Shown here piece by piece: positions 1-7,497 of a stretch of 64,000 bases of DNA (positions are counted from its first letter, which is position 1; the number at the start of each line of letters is the position of its first letter). Origin of the DNA: Hyphomonas sp. (GTDB taxonomy: Bacteria > Pseudomonadota > Alphaproteobacteria > Caulobacterales > Hyphomonadaceae). The notes beneath the pieces are model-generated. The model saw nothing but the letters and a program-made list of their open reading frames with translations, made no database searches and had not been told where the DNA came from. The position numbers and the translations under genes were made by a program. Location: NCBI RefSeq assembly GCF_017792385.1, contig NZ_CP051230.1:868001-932000 (forward strand), written 5' to 3'.

Positions 1-2
1 TA

Positions 3-266
3 CTAGCAGGAGTTTCCGGCGACGCTTTTTGCGCATTTTATGACAAGGTAAAATACTTTCGCGATGAAGCGGCAAAAGCGCTTGAAACAGAAGATCAGGA
101 TGTCGCCACCAAACACTGGCGCCGCATTCTCGGTTCGCGATTTCCGTCACCAAAAACGGCGAAATCTTCCAGCTCATTTGGGTTGAAGCCTGCAGCTGCA
201 ATGTCACCGTTAGCTTTCCCCGCGAAGGCGTCAACACCACCCAACAAACCGGCTGACTTTGCGTGA
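3..266 (+). CDS. C-terminal fragment of a CD-NTase (CBASS cyclic nucleotide synthase), truncated by the window start
   Basis: An open frame of 87 codons runs in from the left edge and ends in TGA at 264-266. It contains the segment WRRILGSRFP, which resembles the tryptophan/FP ending of the helical C-terminal domain of CD-NTases, followed by a low-complexity Ser/Pro/Ala tail ending in Phe-Ala. CD-NTases make cyclic oligonucleotides that activate CBASS effectors. The tail ends in a small residue, as expected for a substrate of C-terminal conjugation by Cap2. The catalytic half is outside the window, so the call rests mainly on this short motif and on the following Cap2/Cap3 genes; its TGA overlaps the Cap2 GTG start. 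Confidence 0.65.
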   Translation, partial: LAGVSGDAFCAFYDKVKYFRDEAAKALETEDQDVATKHWRRILGSRFPSPKTAKSSSSFGLKPAAAMSPLAFPAKASTPPNKPADFA

Positions 267-1993
267 CGGCGTGGTGGGCTGATAATCAACAGCGGCTGGA
301 GTCAGAGCGCACAGCGATTGGCGAATTAGCAGATGCGTCAGAATGGCTGCACGATGTAGCATGGTCGTTTGACAATGAATTTCGGATGCAAGTTGTTTTC
401 GAGATACGCCTTGCTCATGGCGTGTTTCCGCTGCGTCTGATTTATCACAATACCTTTCCTGACACATGCCCGAGTGTTCAGCCGCAAGATCCAAGTCGAA
501 TGTCAGGGCATCAATACGGTAGTCGCGACCTCTGTCTTGAAATCCGACCGGACAATTGGCTGCCCGCATTCACAGGTGCAAATCTGATTGAGAGCGCCTA
601 TAATTTGTTGACTGAGGAAACGCCAGACGAAGACGGGACTGTCACGGCCGCACCATCTGCACACAATGTTCCAGACACCATTGCATCACGGCATGCCGTC
701 AGCCGTCTTTACCTTTCCCAGTCTCAATTTGATATGCTCCGCGATGAAACGCCAGACATTGCTGCAGGCAACTTATGGGTCGTGTGGTGCGGAGAAAGTT
801 TTGTAATCGCACATCTTGCACAAGCCTCCATGGGTGACTGGAGGTGGAACGACCAATCTCTGCCGGTAGCATTGGCAGAAGATGCGGGCAGGCATTCCTG
901 TGTAATCGCAAAAACCAAGGTACCCCGCGCTGCCTTATTGGGTATGGCTAAGAAGGAGCAGCTTTTTGATCTGCTCGGAGTCGATTTATCCCTAGATGAG
1001 GCGTCGTTCTGGTTATTCGTCGTTCCTGAAGACGGGCTCCCAATCTTGTACAGGCAAATCGAAGATGTTGATGGGTTGATCAAATACAGAACCATAATGG
1101 CGCCGACTGATACCGCGTCACGATCCGGCGAATTGGGCACGCTTCTGTCTTCGCTTCGAGTGACAATCATTGGTTTGGGGTCACTTGGTGCAAAAATAGC
1201 TGTCTCGTTGGCGCGGGCTGGCGTCGGTCGTTTCGACCTTGTTGATGACGATATTATCCACGCGGGCAATCTGGAGCGTCATGATTGTGATTTGCGCGAT
1301 ATTGGGTTGCACAAAGTCGATGCTACAGCACGTCGGATCAAATTGGTTTCAAAAGAGGTAAACGTCACAGCAAGAAAAGTTTCAATTGGTGCGCAGGTCT
1401 CTCCGACTGAAATGGCAGCAGTTAATGGCGCACTGAGCGACAGTGATCTCATTGTTGATGCGACGGCCAACCCCGAAGTGCTTAATCATATCACGTCCAT
1501 TAGTTTGCGCTCCGGAGGGTCGGTTGTTTGGGGCGGCGTATATGCTGGAGGCATCGGCGGCTACATGGCGCGATCTAGGGAGGGTCACGAGCCGACGCCT
1601 CACGCCATTAGGCAGGCGCTGAATGAATTCTATGACGGCGTTGATGATCCACCGCCAGTGCCCGCAGGTGCCGGTTATGACGGTGAGGATCAAGCAGAAA
1701 TATATGTTGCCGCAGACCCGGCTGTGTCTTCCGTTGCTGCCCATATCAGTGGGTTAGCTCTCGATACATTATTGAAGAATGATCCGTCGGATTATGACGA
1801 CCCCGTTTACCTAGTCGGGCTCAAACGAGCCTGGATATTTGAATCAGCTTTTCATGTTCAACCCATCAGCGTAGATGCGCCGATCCGCATGCGCACGAGC
1901 TCCACCGTAAAATCCGCGGAGCAGGAAGAATTTGTAAATGACCTTGTGAAGAAGAAACTGGATGAAATTGTCGATCAGTCAGAAAACGCTTGA
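263..1993 (+). CDS. cap2: Cap2-like E2-E1 fusion (CBASS ubiquitin-like conjugation enzyme)
   Basis: The 576-aa protein has the type II CBASS Cap2 layout: an N-terminal E2-like domain (about 1-150) with the candidate catalytic Cys91 in DLCLEIRPDNW, a linker, and a ThiF/MoeB-like E1 adenylation domain from about residue 300 with the nucleotide-binding motif IIGLGSLGAKIA. Cap2 joins the CD-NTase C-terminus to target proteins and raises its activity. The GTG start overlaps the CD-NTase stop (GTGA), so the genes are translationally coupled; the 3' end overlaps the JAMM gene by 32 bases. Oddity: I see no cysteine after the HDCD segment near residue 340, so the usual E1 catalytic cysteine near the C-terminus appears to be absent. 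Confidence 0.85.
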   Translation: MTAWWADNQQRLESERTAIGELADASEWLHDVAWSFDNEFRMQVVFEIRLAHGVFPLRLIYHNTFPDTCPSVQPQDPSRMSGHQYGSRDLCLEIRPDNWLPAFTGANLIESAYNLLTEETPDEDGTVTAAPSAHNVPDTIASRHAVSRLYLSQSQFDMLRDETPDIAAGNLWVVWCGESFVIAHLAQASMGDWRWNDQSLPVALAEDAGRHSCVIAKTKVPRAALLGMAKKEQLFDLLGVDLSLDEASFWLFVVPEDGLPILYRQIEDVDGLIKYRTIMAPTDTASRSGELGTLLSSLRVTIIGLGSLGAKIAVSLARAGVGRFDLVDDDIIHAGNLERHDCDLRDIGLHKVDATARRIKLVSKEVNVTARKVSIGAQVSPTEMAAVNGALSDSDLIVDATANPEVLNHITSISLRSGGSVVWGGVYAGGIGGYMARSREGHEPTPHAIRQALNEFYDGVDDPPPVPAGAGYDGEDQAEIYVAADPAVSSVAAHISGLALDTLLKNDPSDYDDPVYLVGLKRAWIFESAFHVQPISVDAPIRMRTSSTVKSAEQEEFVNDLVKKKLDEIVDQSENA

Positions 1994-2426
1994 TGTCTGG
2001 AAAGAAGAGCTTCTGAACGCAAAGCATAAAGAAATTGGCGGCGTGTTGTTCGGCGAGCATGTTGGTGATGAAGAATTTCGGCTGATCAAGTTCACCACTC
2101 AGCGCAGAAGAGGCGGTGAAGCTTCATTCAAACGCAAGGGGCGAGAAGCCAGCCGGAGTCTGAAACGGCTCAGCAAGGCGCATGGAAATGATCACAGCCG
2201 ATTCAACTATCTCGGGGAATGGCACTCGCATCCAAATGCGCCCGCCATTCCAAGCACAGTAGACTGTCGGACCATGCAGAGCTTGCTCGATGACAAGACG
2301 ACAATTGCCAATTTTCTGGTCCTCATGATTCTACGCGTAAATGGTCAGCAGGAATTGGAAGTGTCAGCGAGCACATTCTTGGCGTCCGGACACATATTGG
2401 AATGCGAAATTGAAATAGCGGATTAA
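1962..2426 (+). CDS. cap3: Cap3-like JAMM/Mov34 isopeptidase
   Basis: The 154-aa protein has a complete JAMM zinc-peptidase signature: Glu24 in EIGGVLFGE, then HSHP with His88 and His90, Ser98 and Asp101 in the exact H-x-H-x7-S-x2-D spacing. In type II CBASS, Cap3 cleaves the bond that Cap2 forms between the CD-NTase and its target, acting as a brake. The ATG lies inside the end of the Cap2 gene in another frame and follows a purine-rich stretch; the next in-frame residues match the start of the domain, supporting this start. Family assignment is firm; the Cap3 role comes from context. Confidence 0.85.
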   Translation: MKLSISQKTLDVWKEELLNAKHKEIGGVLFGEHVGDEEFRLIKFTTQRRRGGEASFKRKGREASRSLKRLSKAHGNDHSRFNYLGEWHSHPNAPAIPSTVDCRTMQSLLDDKTTIANFLVLMILRVNGQQELEVSASTFLASGHILECEIEIAD

Positions 2427-2444
2427 TCTGAAGGAAGAAGTTTT

Positions 2445-3167
2445 ATGACCACATGGAATCTGAAAGAGTTGTTGGGCGACCTGCACGAAGACATCCAAAA
2501 CAAATTACACCGTGCCAGAAAGAACATTGGTCATCCTGGTGAGAAAGGCGACGCTAGCGAGGACGTCTGGCTGGAACTTTTTCAACACTATCTGCCGGCG
2601 CGATATCATGCGATCAAAGCTCATGTGGTCGACAGCGAAGGTACATTCAGCGATCAAATTGATGTTGTTATATTTGACCGCCAGTATTCGCCTTTCATTC
2701 ACAAATTTCAAAACTCGACGGTGATTCCTGCCGAAAGCGTGTATGCGGTTTTCGAAGCCAAACAGACGATGAACGCTGAGCTCGTCGAATATGCTCAGAA
2801 CAAGGTCGCGAGCGTTCGCAAACTCAAGAGAACGAGTCTGCCAATACCACATGCTGGGGGTGAATATCCTGCCAAGCCCCCGTTCCACATTCTGGGTGGA
2901 TTGCTAACCTTCGAGTCAGATTGGAGTCCGCCATTCGGTGATTCATTTACGAAAGCGGTGACTGCAGAGAACGATAGATTGCTCGACCTTGGATGTGTCG
3001 CATCACATGGCTTCTTTCATCGCCATCGAAAAACGGGCGAGTACTCAATAGACACCGACAGAAAACCGGCTACAGGATTCCTGTTTCGTTTAATTTCCCA
3101 ACTTCAGCTTGCAGGTACCGTTCCAATGATAGACGTCGAGGCTTATGCGGATTGGCTTACGGACTAA
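2445..3167 (+). CDS. DUF6602-type PD-(D/E)XK nuclease-like protein
   Basis: The 240-aa protein starts with a short helical region, then GEKGDASEDVWLELF and a core with Asp73 in SDQIDVVIFD and Glu104-x-Lys106 in AVFEAKQT. This spacing fits a PD-(D/E)XK nuclease fold and resembles DUF6602 proteins. It has a good Shine-Dalgarno sequence (AAGGAAG) 18 bases after the JAMM gene, so it is probably in the same operon. It could be an effector or accessory nuclease of the CBASS locus, but the usual effector gene would lie upstream of the CD-NTase and is out of view. The function is inferred, not shown. Confidence 0.6.
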   Translation: MTTWNLKELLGDLHEDIQNKLHRARKNIGHPGEKGDASEDVWLELFQHYLPARYHAIKAHVVDSEGTFSDQIDVVIFDRQYSPFIHKFQNSTVIPAESVYAVFEAKQTMNAELVEYAQNKVASVRKLKRTSLPIPHAGGEYPAKPPFHILGGLLTFESDWSPPFGDSFTKAVTAENDRLLDLGCVASHGFFHRHRKTGEYSIDTDRKPATGFLFRLISQLQLAGTVPMIDVEAYADWLTD

Positions 3168-3191
3168 GAAAGTCAACTTGAGCAAAATTCG

Positions 3192-3584
3192 ATGATTGAA
3201 TACCCCTTTCCAACAGATCCGGCTTCCGAAGGTTACTGTGTATTTCCTACAGAACTAGAAGATGACCCAAATATCCTTTTCCATGCAACCTCCAGCAGGA
3301 ATTTCGATGCAATCTCTAATGAGGGATTTAAGATCCCCGGTGAGTCAGTGGCGCACGGTCTCAAATCTGTGTCATTCGCAAAGCGAAGCGTCGGTGCATT
3401 GACGCACGCAGCAATGATTAGAACTGACGAGCCAGGCGACTACGTCATTTTTGCCGTGAAGTATGATTCATTGGACCACAGGCACATAGTCATAAATCAC
3501 TCGGACATTCACGACTATCAACTCACGCCCTCTCCGAAAATTATAGGGTTCTGTGTTGTTCCCAAAACTTATCAACACCGTTGA
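3192..3584 (+). CDS. Small protein of unknown function, last gene of the CBASS-type operon
   Basis: This 130-aa protein begins 24 bases after the DUF6602-type gene, on the same strand. It contains LFHATSSRNFDAISNEGF near residue 35, a pattern loosely like the substrate-binding start of ADP-ribosyltransferase-fold proteins (KptA/PARP-like), and KSVSFAKRS further on. That resemblance is weak and I do not assign an activity. No signal peptide or membrane segment is visible. Its position suggests a partner of the preceding nuclease-like protein. It ends 21 bases before the convergent integrase gene. Confidence 0.5.
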   Translation: MIEYPFPTDPASEGYCVFPTELEDDPNILFHATSSRNFDAISNEGFKIPGESVAHGLKSVSFAKRSVGALTHAAMIRTDEPGDYVIFAVKYDSLDHRHIVINHSDIHDYQLTPSPKIIGFCVVPKTYQHR

Positions 3585-3605
3585 GCTCACGCAGTTCAGT
3601 CTCAC

Positions 3606-4898
3606 TCAGTTTTGTACCGAACCGCTGCGTTCGCCGATAGTAGCAGAAACTTGTTCGGCCAATTCATGCAAAGAATGTCTGGTTAGGTGAGCATATCGTG
3701 CAGTTGTTTGAGCCTGCGTATGCCCTAACAACGCACCGATCATTGGCAAGCTAGCGCCATTTGAAGCGGCGATGCTCGCGAAGTTGTGTCTCAAATCGTG
3801 AAGTCGACAATCCTCAATTTTTGCTCTCTTGCGGACCTCAAGCCAGATTTTCGGAATACCCTTGTAGTAGTCGTTGATCTTTGTTGATGGAAAGACATAG
3901 GGCGTACTGTTAAGACGCGGCTGCGCTTCGATAATGTCGAGCGCGGCGCGGGCGAATGGAATTACTTTCGCGCCGGTTTTTGACTTGCTGAATTTCACAA
4001 AGCCGCGCTCAAAATCGATGTCGGACCATTTAAGCGTTTCGATCTCATTCTTACGGCATCCCGTCAGCATGAGCACGCGGATCATGGCGCATCCTTTTTC
4101 GTACTTGGCTATGTTCTCCATCGACTGAAGAACAGCCTCCAGCCTCGCCTGTTCTTCCGTGCTGAGATATCGCTCGACTTTGCGAGATGGCGCGATCGGT
4201 ATGTTGGAGGCCGGATTTTTGTCGAGCAATCCCTCCCGTACTGCGTAGTTGAAGATTGTTCCCATAAGTCGAACCGCTTTTCCTGCTGTGCCTTCACCGC
4301 CGGTAACACGGGCTATGCCTCGCGGACCGGTTTTCACCCTCTTGGCTGTCTTGCCCGCTGCGATATCGTCTTGCATCTTCATGATGGTCTTTCGCGTGAC
4401 ATCCGAGAGCTTTATTGTCCCGATCAAGGGGATGACATGGCGCTTGATCTGGTTGGCGTTCGATCTGACGTCTTTGGCTTTACGCAACGTGCCGAAACGG
4501 GGGCCGCGCATCCGGGACCGTAGCGCGTCTGTGGCGAGCCATCTTTCGGTCAGCTCGGCGACGCTAAGCTCGGCTGCTTTCGCAAGACGTGCCTCTTCCT
4601 GGCGATCGACCTCTTCCTGAACAGGGTCACCACCCATCTGGAATTTGGCAATTGCTTCTAGGGCAAGCGTTCTGGCGCGCACTAGATTTATCTCCGGGTA
4701 AGTCCCGATCGTCATCTTTCGCTGCTTCGCAAGCCGGCCTGATCCGACGCGCTTTTGAACAATGAAAGCAATCTTTCCTGACTTGTAGAACCGCACGCCA
4801 AAGCCGGTTGGCATGACGTCCCAGACAACAGTTGTCTTTCCTGCTGGCTCAAATGTCTCGATGAACTTCGTGGTGAGTTTGATTGTTTTAGTCATCAC
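3606..4898 (-). CDS. int: Tyrosine recombinase/integrase (DUF4102-type, tRNA-targeting), left element
   Basis: The 430-aa protein has an N-terminal arm-binding domain of the DUF4102 type (GFGVRFYKSGK), a core-binding domain, and a C-terminal catalytic domain with the Arg in LTGCRKNEIETLKW (about 283), HDLRHNFAS (His about 367, Arg about 370), LLGHTQAQ (His about 391) and the nucleophilic Tyr in ARYAHLT (about 400). All catalytic residues are present, so it should be active. It catalyses site-specific insertion and excision of the element at a tRNA gene. Its start lies about 220 bases from the tRNA-Arg 3' fragment, and the intervening region carries repeats suited to arm-type sites. Confidence 0.93.
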   Translation of the reverse strand: MMTKTIKLTTKFIETFEPAGKTTVVWDVMPTGFGVRFYKSGKIAFIVQKRVGSGRLAKQRKMTIGTYPEINLVRARTLALEAIAKFQMGGDPVQEEVDRQEEARLAKAAELSVAELTERWLATDALRSRMRGPRFGTLRKAKDVRSNANQIKRHVIPLIGTIKLSDVTRKTIMKMQDDIAAGKTAKRVKTGPRGIARVTGGEGTAGKAVRLMGTIFNYAVREGLLDKNPASNIPIAPSRKVERYLSTEEQARLEAVLQSMENIAKYEKGCAMIRVLMLTGCRKNEIETLKWSDIDFERGFVKFSKSKTGAKVIPFARAALDIIEAQPRLNSTPYVFPSTKINDYYKGIPKIWLEVRKRAKIEDCRLHDLRHNFASIAASNGASLPMIGALLGHTQAQTTARYAHLTRHSLHELAEQVSATIGERSGSVQN

Positions 4899-4940
4899 AT
4901 ACCTTTCTGTTTACACCGAAAAATCAATGCGTTAGTCAGG

Positions 4941-5013
4941 ATGTGTTACCCAGCTAGGGGTGACGGACCGACGACCTCAAAATTGCCAAGCTGGGTAACA
5001 CATAGGTAACACC
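4941..5013. repeat. 15-bp perfect inverted repeat plus extra GGTAAC half-sites (candidate integrase arm-type sites)
   Basis: ATGTGTTACCCAGCT at 4941-4955 is the exact reverse complement of AGCTGGGTAACACAT at 4989-5003. A further copy of the core, AGGTAACACC, follows at 5004-5013, and GGGTAACCCC occurs at 5101-5110, ten bases before the tRNA fragment. Lying between the integrase start and the attachment site, these are probably integrase or excisionase binding sites, and may also govern the integrase promoter. Confidence 0.6.
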
Positions 5014-5119
5014 ATAGAGTGACAAGGCAGTACACGGAATGTTGGAAATACAGAGAAATAATAAGTATTTCAGATACTTAGTGACTTGCAGTGACTTTGC
5101 GGGTAACCCCTAAATATCT

Positions 5120-5165
5120 GCTCCGAAGGCGAAGGCCACAGGTTCGAATCCTGTCGGGTGCGCCA
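5120..5165 (+). other. Attachment site: 3' portion of tRNA-Arg(CCG), junction between the two elements
   Basis: The sequence runs from the anticodon loop (CTCCGAA, anticodon CCG) through the variable loop, a T arm with ACAGG/CCTGT stem and TTCGAAT loop, to the acceptor strand and CCA. No D arm or 5' acceptor strand precedes it, so it is a fragment and not a working tRNA. A closely similar fragment, also followed by TTTTCC, lies at 56943-56988. It serves as the right end of the left element and as the left boundary of the ICE. Confidence 0.85.
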
Positions 5166-5395
5166 TTTTCCGTCGAATTGCAAAGACTTAGTTTTCTATC
5201 GGGGCTAACTACGAAACGGCTCGCCGCAATGTGACCGAACGTTGGCGAGGAGGATTCTAACGCCAATGGTTGGATTGCCAATCATTCTAGGGGACATTTC
5301 CCAGTTCGAACGTGTGTAGGATCAAGGGAAGCCGTGAATGCGGCTTTCGAAATGACGTTGACTTCCGGACGATCCAACGAAGCCGAATGCCGCAG

Positions 5396-5824
5396 CTATA
5401 GCGCCGACAGTAACCTCGTAAGCTTCATTGCTTCTTTAGTTGTCAACTTCGATCCGATTGCGTCGGATAGGACCCGGGCATAGATGGGCCACATAGCCCG
5501 CCGGATGGATCGCCCCTGTTCTGATATAACGACGATCTGCCCGCGGCCGTCGCCCTCACAATCCTGCCGCTTCACCAATCCTGCCTTCACCATGCGGTCC
5601 AACAGTCTCGACGTGCCGTATTGAGGCAGCAGAAGTCGGTTCTTGAGTTCAAACGGGCGCAGGCCTTCTGGGCCTGCCTTCTCAAGTTCAAGTAATGCAT
5701 CATACCATGAAAGCGGCGGATGTCCGGCCGATTTGAGGGCAGCCTCAACCGCTTCCAGCAGCTTGCGGCTGGTTGATATCAAAGCCGCCCAGGCAGCTTG
5801 GGTCGCTCTATTAGGTTCACTCAT
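5396..5824 (-). CDS. MarR-family transcriptional regulator
   Basis: The 142-aa protein has the MarR winged-helix layout: N-terminal dimerisation helix, WYDALLELEKAG, then the recognition region LLLPQYGTSRLLDRMVKAGLV and a wing containing DGRGQIVVISEQG. MarR proteins usually repress a divergent operon and release DNA on binding a phenolic or electrophilic ligand. It is divergent from the DoxX gene, and the shared intergenic region has two copies of a perfect palindrome, its likely operator. First cargo gene inside the left end of the ICE. Confidence 0.88.
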   Translation of the reverse strand: MSEPNRATQAAWAALISTSRKLLEAVEAALKSAGHPPLSWYDALLELEKAGPEGLRPFELKNRLLLPQYGTSRLLDRMVKAGLVKRQDCEGDGRGQIVVISEQGRSIRRAMWPIYARVLSDAIGSKLTTKEAMKLTRLLSAL

Positions 5825-5843
5825 AAACTAATCATGCCATATC

Positions 5844-5905
5844 GATGCAATTGCATCAACCTTGACGGCGCGCGGTGATCATGCTTAAAGTGAATGCAAT
5901 TGCAT
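5844..5905. promoter_or_regulatory. Twin MarR operators ATGCAATTGCAT with the doxX promoter
   Basis: The 12-bp perfect palindrome ATGCAATTGCAT occurs at 5845-5856 and again at 5894-5905, 49 bases apart. Between them lies a plausible plus-strand promoter: TTGACG at 5862-5867, 17 bases, then TTAAAG at 5885-5890, so the second palindrome would cover the transcription start. The first palindrome is close to the MarR start on the other strand. This fits repression of both genes by MarR. Binding itself is inferred. Confidence 0.7.
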
Positions 5906-5924
5906 CTATCAACGGAGTGTGTCC

Positions 5925-6368
5925 ATGTCACAGCACCAACTCAACCAGACCGGCGCTTTCCTGCTCCGCGTGGCGCTCGGGATCATGTTCCTAGCCCACA
6001 GCCTGCTCCTGAAGCTCTTCATCTTCACACTGGCCGGCACAGCCCAATTCTTCGTTTCAATTGGGCTGCCCGGCTGGCTCGCTTACGTAATTTTCGCCAC
6101 AGAGGCGGTTGCCGGCGTCCTTCTGGTCCTCGGTGTACAGACGCGGTGGGTCGCGCTAGCGACCGTGCCCATTCTCGCAGGGGCGACATGGGCTCATTTC
6201 GGCAATGGCTGGATGTTTGGGTACGAGAACGGTGGCTGGGAGTATCCGGCCTACCTGACTTTGCTCGCCGTTGCGCAAGGGCTTCTGGGTGACGGCCGGT
6301 TCGCGCTCAGTCCCTCTGTCACGCCTAACTGGATTGGACACACCGGGAAAGGAACGGTTGAATCATGA
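5925..6368 (+). CDS. DoxX-family membrane protein
   Basis: The protein of about 147 aa has four hydrophobic segments and the DoxX layout: LLRVALGIMFLAHSLLLKLF at the N-terminus, then AYVIFATEAVAGVLLVLGV and a C-terminal helix pair. DoxX-like proteins are small inner-membrane proteins found in redox and stress operons; the molecular activity is not settled. I choose the ATG at 5925, preceded by GGAG at 8 bases; a GTG at 5919 is an alternative. Its stop overlaps the start of the next gene (ATGA), giving an operon doxX-Rieske-GST under MarR control. Confidence 0.8.
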   Translation: MSQHQLNQTGAFLLRVALGIMFLAHSLLLKLFIFTLAGTAQFFVSIGLPGWLAYVIFATEAVAGVLLVLGVQTRWVALATVPILAGATWAHFGNGWMFGYENGGWEYPAYLTLLAVAQGLLGDGRFALSPSVTPNWIGHTGKGTVES

Positions 6369-6685
6369 AATTCCCTTCTGCAAGACCGGCGACGTGCCGC
6401 CGGAAGGAGAGGGCGCGGGTCTTCCCGGACTTTGGCCGGGAGGTCCAGGTCTGGCGCGTGGATGTCCGGATCTGCGCATCAGCAAACGCGTGCCTTCACC
6501 TCGGGGGACCGCTGGAGTGCAAGGATGGAGCGTTCGTCTGCCCGTGGCAAGGCGCGCGGTTCGACACGACCAATGGACAAAGGCTCGACGGCCCGGCGCC
6601 GGCGGGAGCGGGTACCCACCTAATGTTACCGCCAACAAGGATCGAGGGTGAGGAACTGCTGTACGTCTGGGGAGAGACACCATGA
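6365..6685 (+). pseudogene. Degenerate Rieske-type ferredoxin (missing ligand, N-terminus out of frame)
   Basis: The frame encodes 106 aa with a Rieske-like core: CLHLGGPL near residue 43 and CPWQGARFD near 58. A working Rieske centre needs C-x-H and C-x2-H; here the second histidine is glutamine (codon CAA). In addition, residues 3-16 make no sense in this frame, while the next frame reads EIPFCKTGDVPPEGEG, a good Rieske N-terminus, so a base loss near 6370 and a base gain near 6412 appear to compensate each other. Overlaps its neighbours by ATGA on both sides, so translation coupling is kept. It probably no longer holds a 2Fe-2S cluster. Confidence 0.6.
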
Positions 6686-7392
6686 GCCTGCATTTGATAA
6701 GTCACACGCTTTGCCCATACGTTCAGCGCGCGGCGATCTCGCTTGCGGAGAAAAAGGTCAGGTTTGAGCGGACTTACATTGACCTCGCGAACAAGCCTGA
6801 CTGGTTCCTCGCAGTGTCGCCTTTGGGCAAGACGCCGGTGCTACTGAAGGGCGAGGTCCCGATCTTCGAATCTGCGGTGATCCTCGAATATCTAGAAGAG
6901 ACACAACCCAATCCGCTCCATCCCCATGACGCCCTCGAACGGGCACGCCACAGGGCTTGGATGGAGTTCGGCTCAGCCGTCCTCAACGACATCGCGGGCT
7001 TCTATTCGGCATCCGACGAGGGAGTATTCGACGCGAAAATTGCGGTTCTGCATGAGAAGTTCAGACGGGTGGAAGCAGAACTTGAAGCAGGACCTTACTT
7101 TGCCGGCGACAGGTTCGGTCTCGTCGATGTCGTATTCGGCCCGGTCTTCCGGTATTTCAACGTGTTCGAAGAGATTGGCGCCTTCGGCATCCTAACCGAC
7201 CTTCCCAAGATCGACCGTTGGAGGCAAGCGCTCTGTAGCAGAGATAGCGTTGAGAAGGCCGTTGGCGAAGACTATCCATCTCTGCTGCGCGCATTTCTAC
7301 TTCGGCGGAACTCATACCTATCTTCGCTCATGCGGACGAATGAAGGTAGACATCGCGCAACTGCCGGGTTGGAGTCCCAAGTTAAGCCATAG
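6682..7392 (+). CDS. Glutathione S-transferase family protein
   Basis: The 236-aa protein has a thioredoxin-like N-terminal domain (HTLCPYVQRAAISLAEK, then SPLGKTPVLL and the glutathione-binding ESAVILEYLEE) and an all-helical C-terminal domain. GSTs conjugate or reduce electrophiles using glutathione in the cytoplasm. The CPY motif suggests an omega/beta-like cysteine-type active site. It is the third gene of the MarR-controlled cluster, its ATG overlapping the previous stop. The last 30 residues or so are longer than usual and may be unrelated tail sequence. Confidence 0.85.
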   Translation: MSLHLISHTLCPYVQRAAISLAEKKVRFERTYIDLANKPDWFLAVSPLGKTPVLLKGEVPIFESAVILEYLEETQPNPLHPHDALERARHRAWMEFGSAVLNDIAGFYSASDEGVFDAKIAVLHEKFRRVEAELEAGPYFAGDRFGLVDVVFGPVFRYFNVFEEIGAFGILTDLPKIDRWRQALCSRDSVEKAVGEDYPSLLRAFLLRRNSYLSSLMRTNEGRHRATAGLESQVKP

Positions 7393-7497
7393 TCTCTTTT
7401 TCGAGGTTGCGAGATACCCGAATTGTTCCTGCGGCCTTCCGTGGTGATCGAGATTAGGAGCAAGCGCCGCCGAAATTTCTAGGACCTGAGAACTCGA

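Larger units (their letters stand above)
1..5165. mobile_element. Right end of a CBASS-carrying integrative element (truncated by window)
   Basis: The stretch holds a CBASS-type operon, then a tyrosine integrase read on the minus strand, then a 3' fragment of tRNA-Arg(CCG). An integrase placed just inside a tRNA 3' fragment is the signature of a tRNA-targeting island. Because the fragment is on the plus strand and the integrase lies on its 5' side, this is the attR-type end; the complete tRNA and left boundary would lie upstream of the window. The left limit is therefore unknown. It abuts directly on a second element that uses the same kind of target. Confidence 0.6.

Noticed and set aside
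1962..1995. A later ATG at 1993-1995 as start of the JAMM gene (TGATG overlap with cap2 stop)
   Set aside because: That ATG is out of frame with the JAMM domain; the ATG at 1962 is in frame.
5120..5165. A functional tRNA-Arg gene
   Set aside because: Only the part from the anticodon loop to CCA is present; no D arm or 5' acceptor strand precedes it. The same holds for 56943-56988.
5078..5281. Minus-strand ORF reading GAPDRIRTCGLRLRS
   Set aside because: This is the well-known false protein produced by the antisense of a tRNA 3' end, not a gene.
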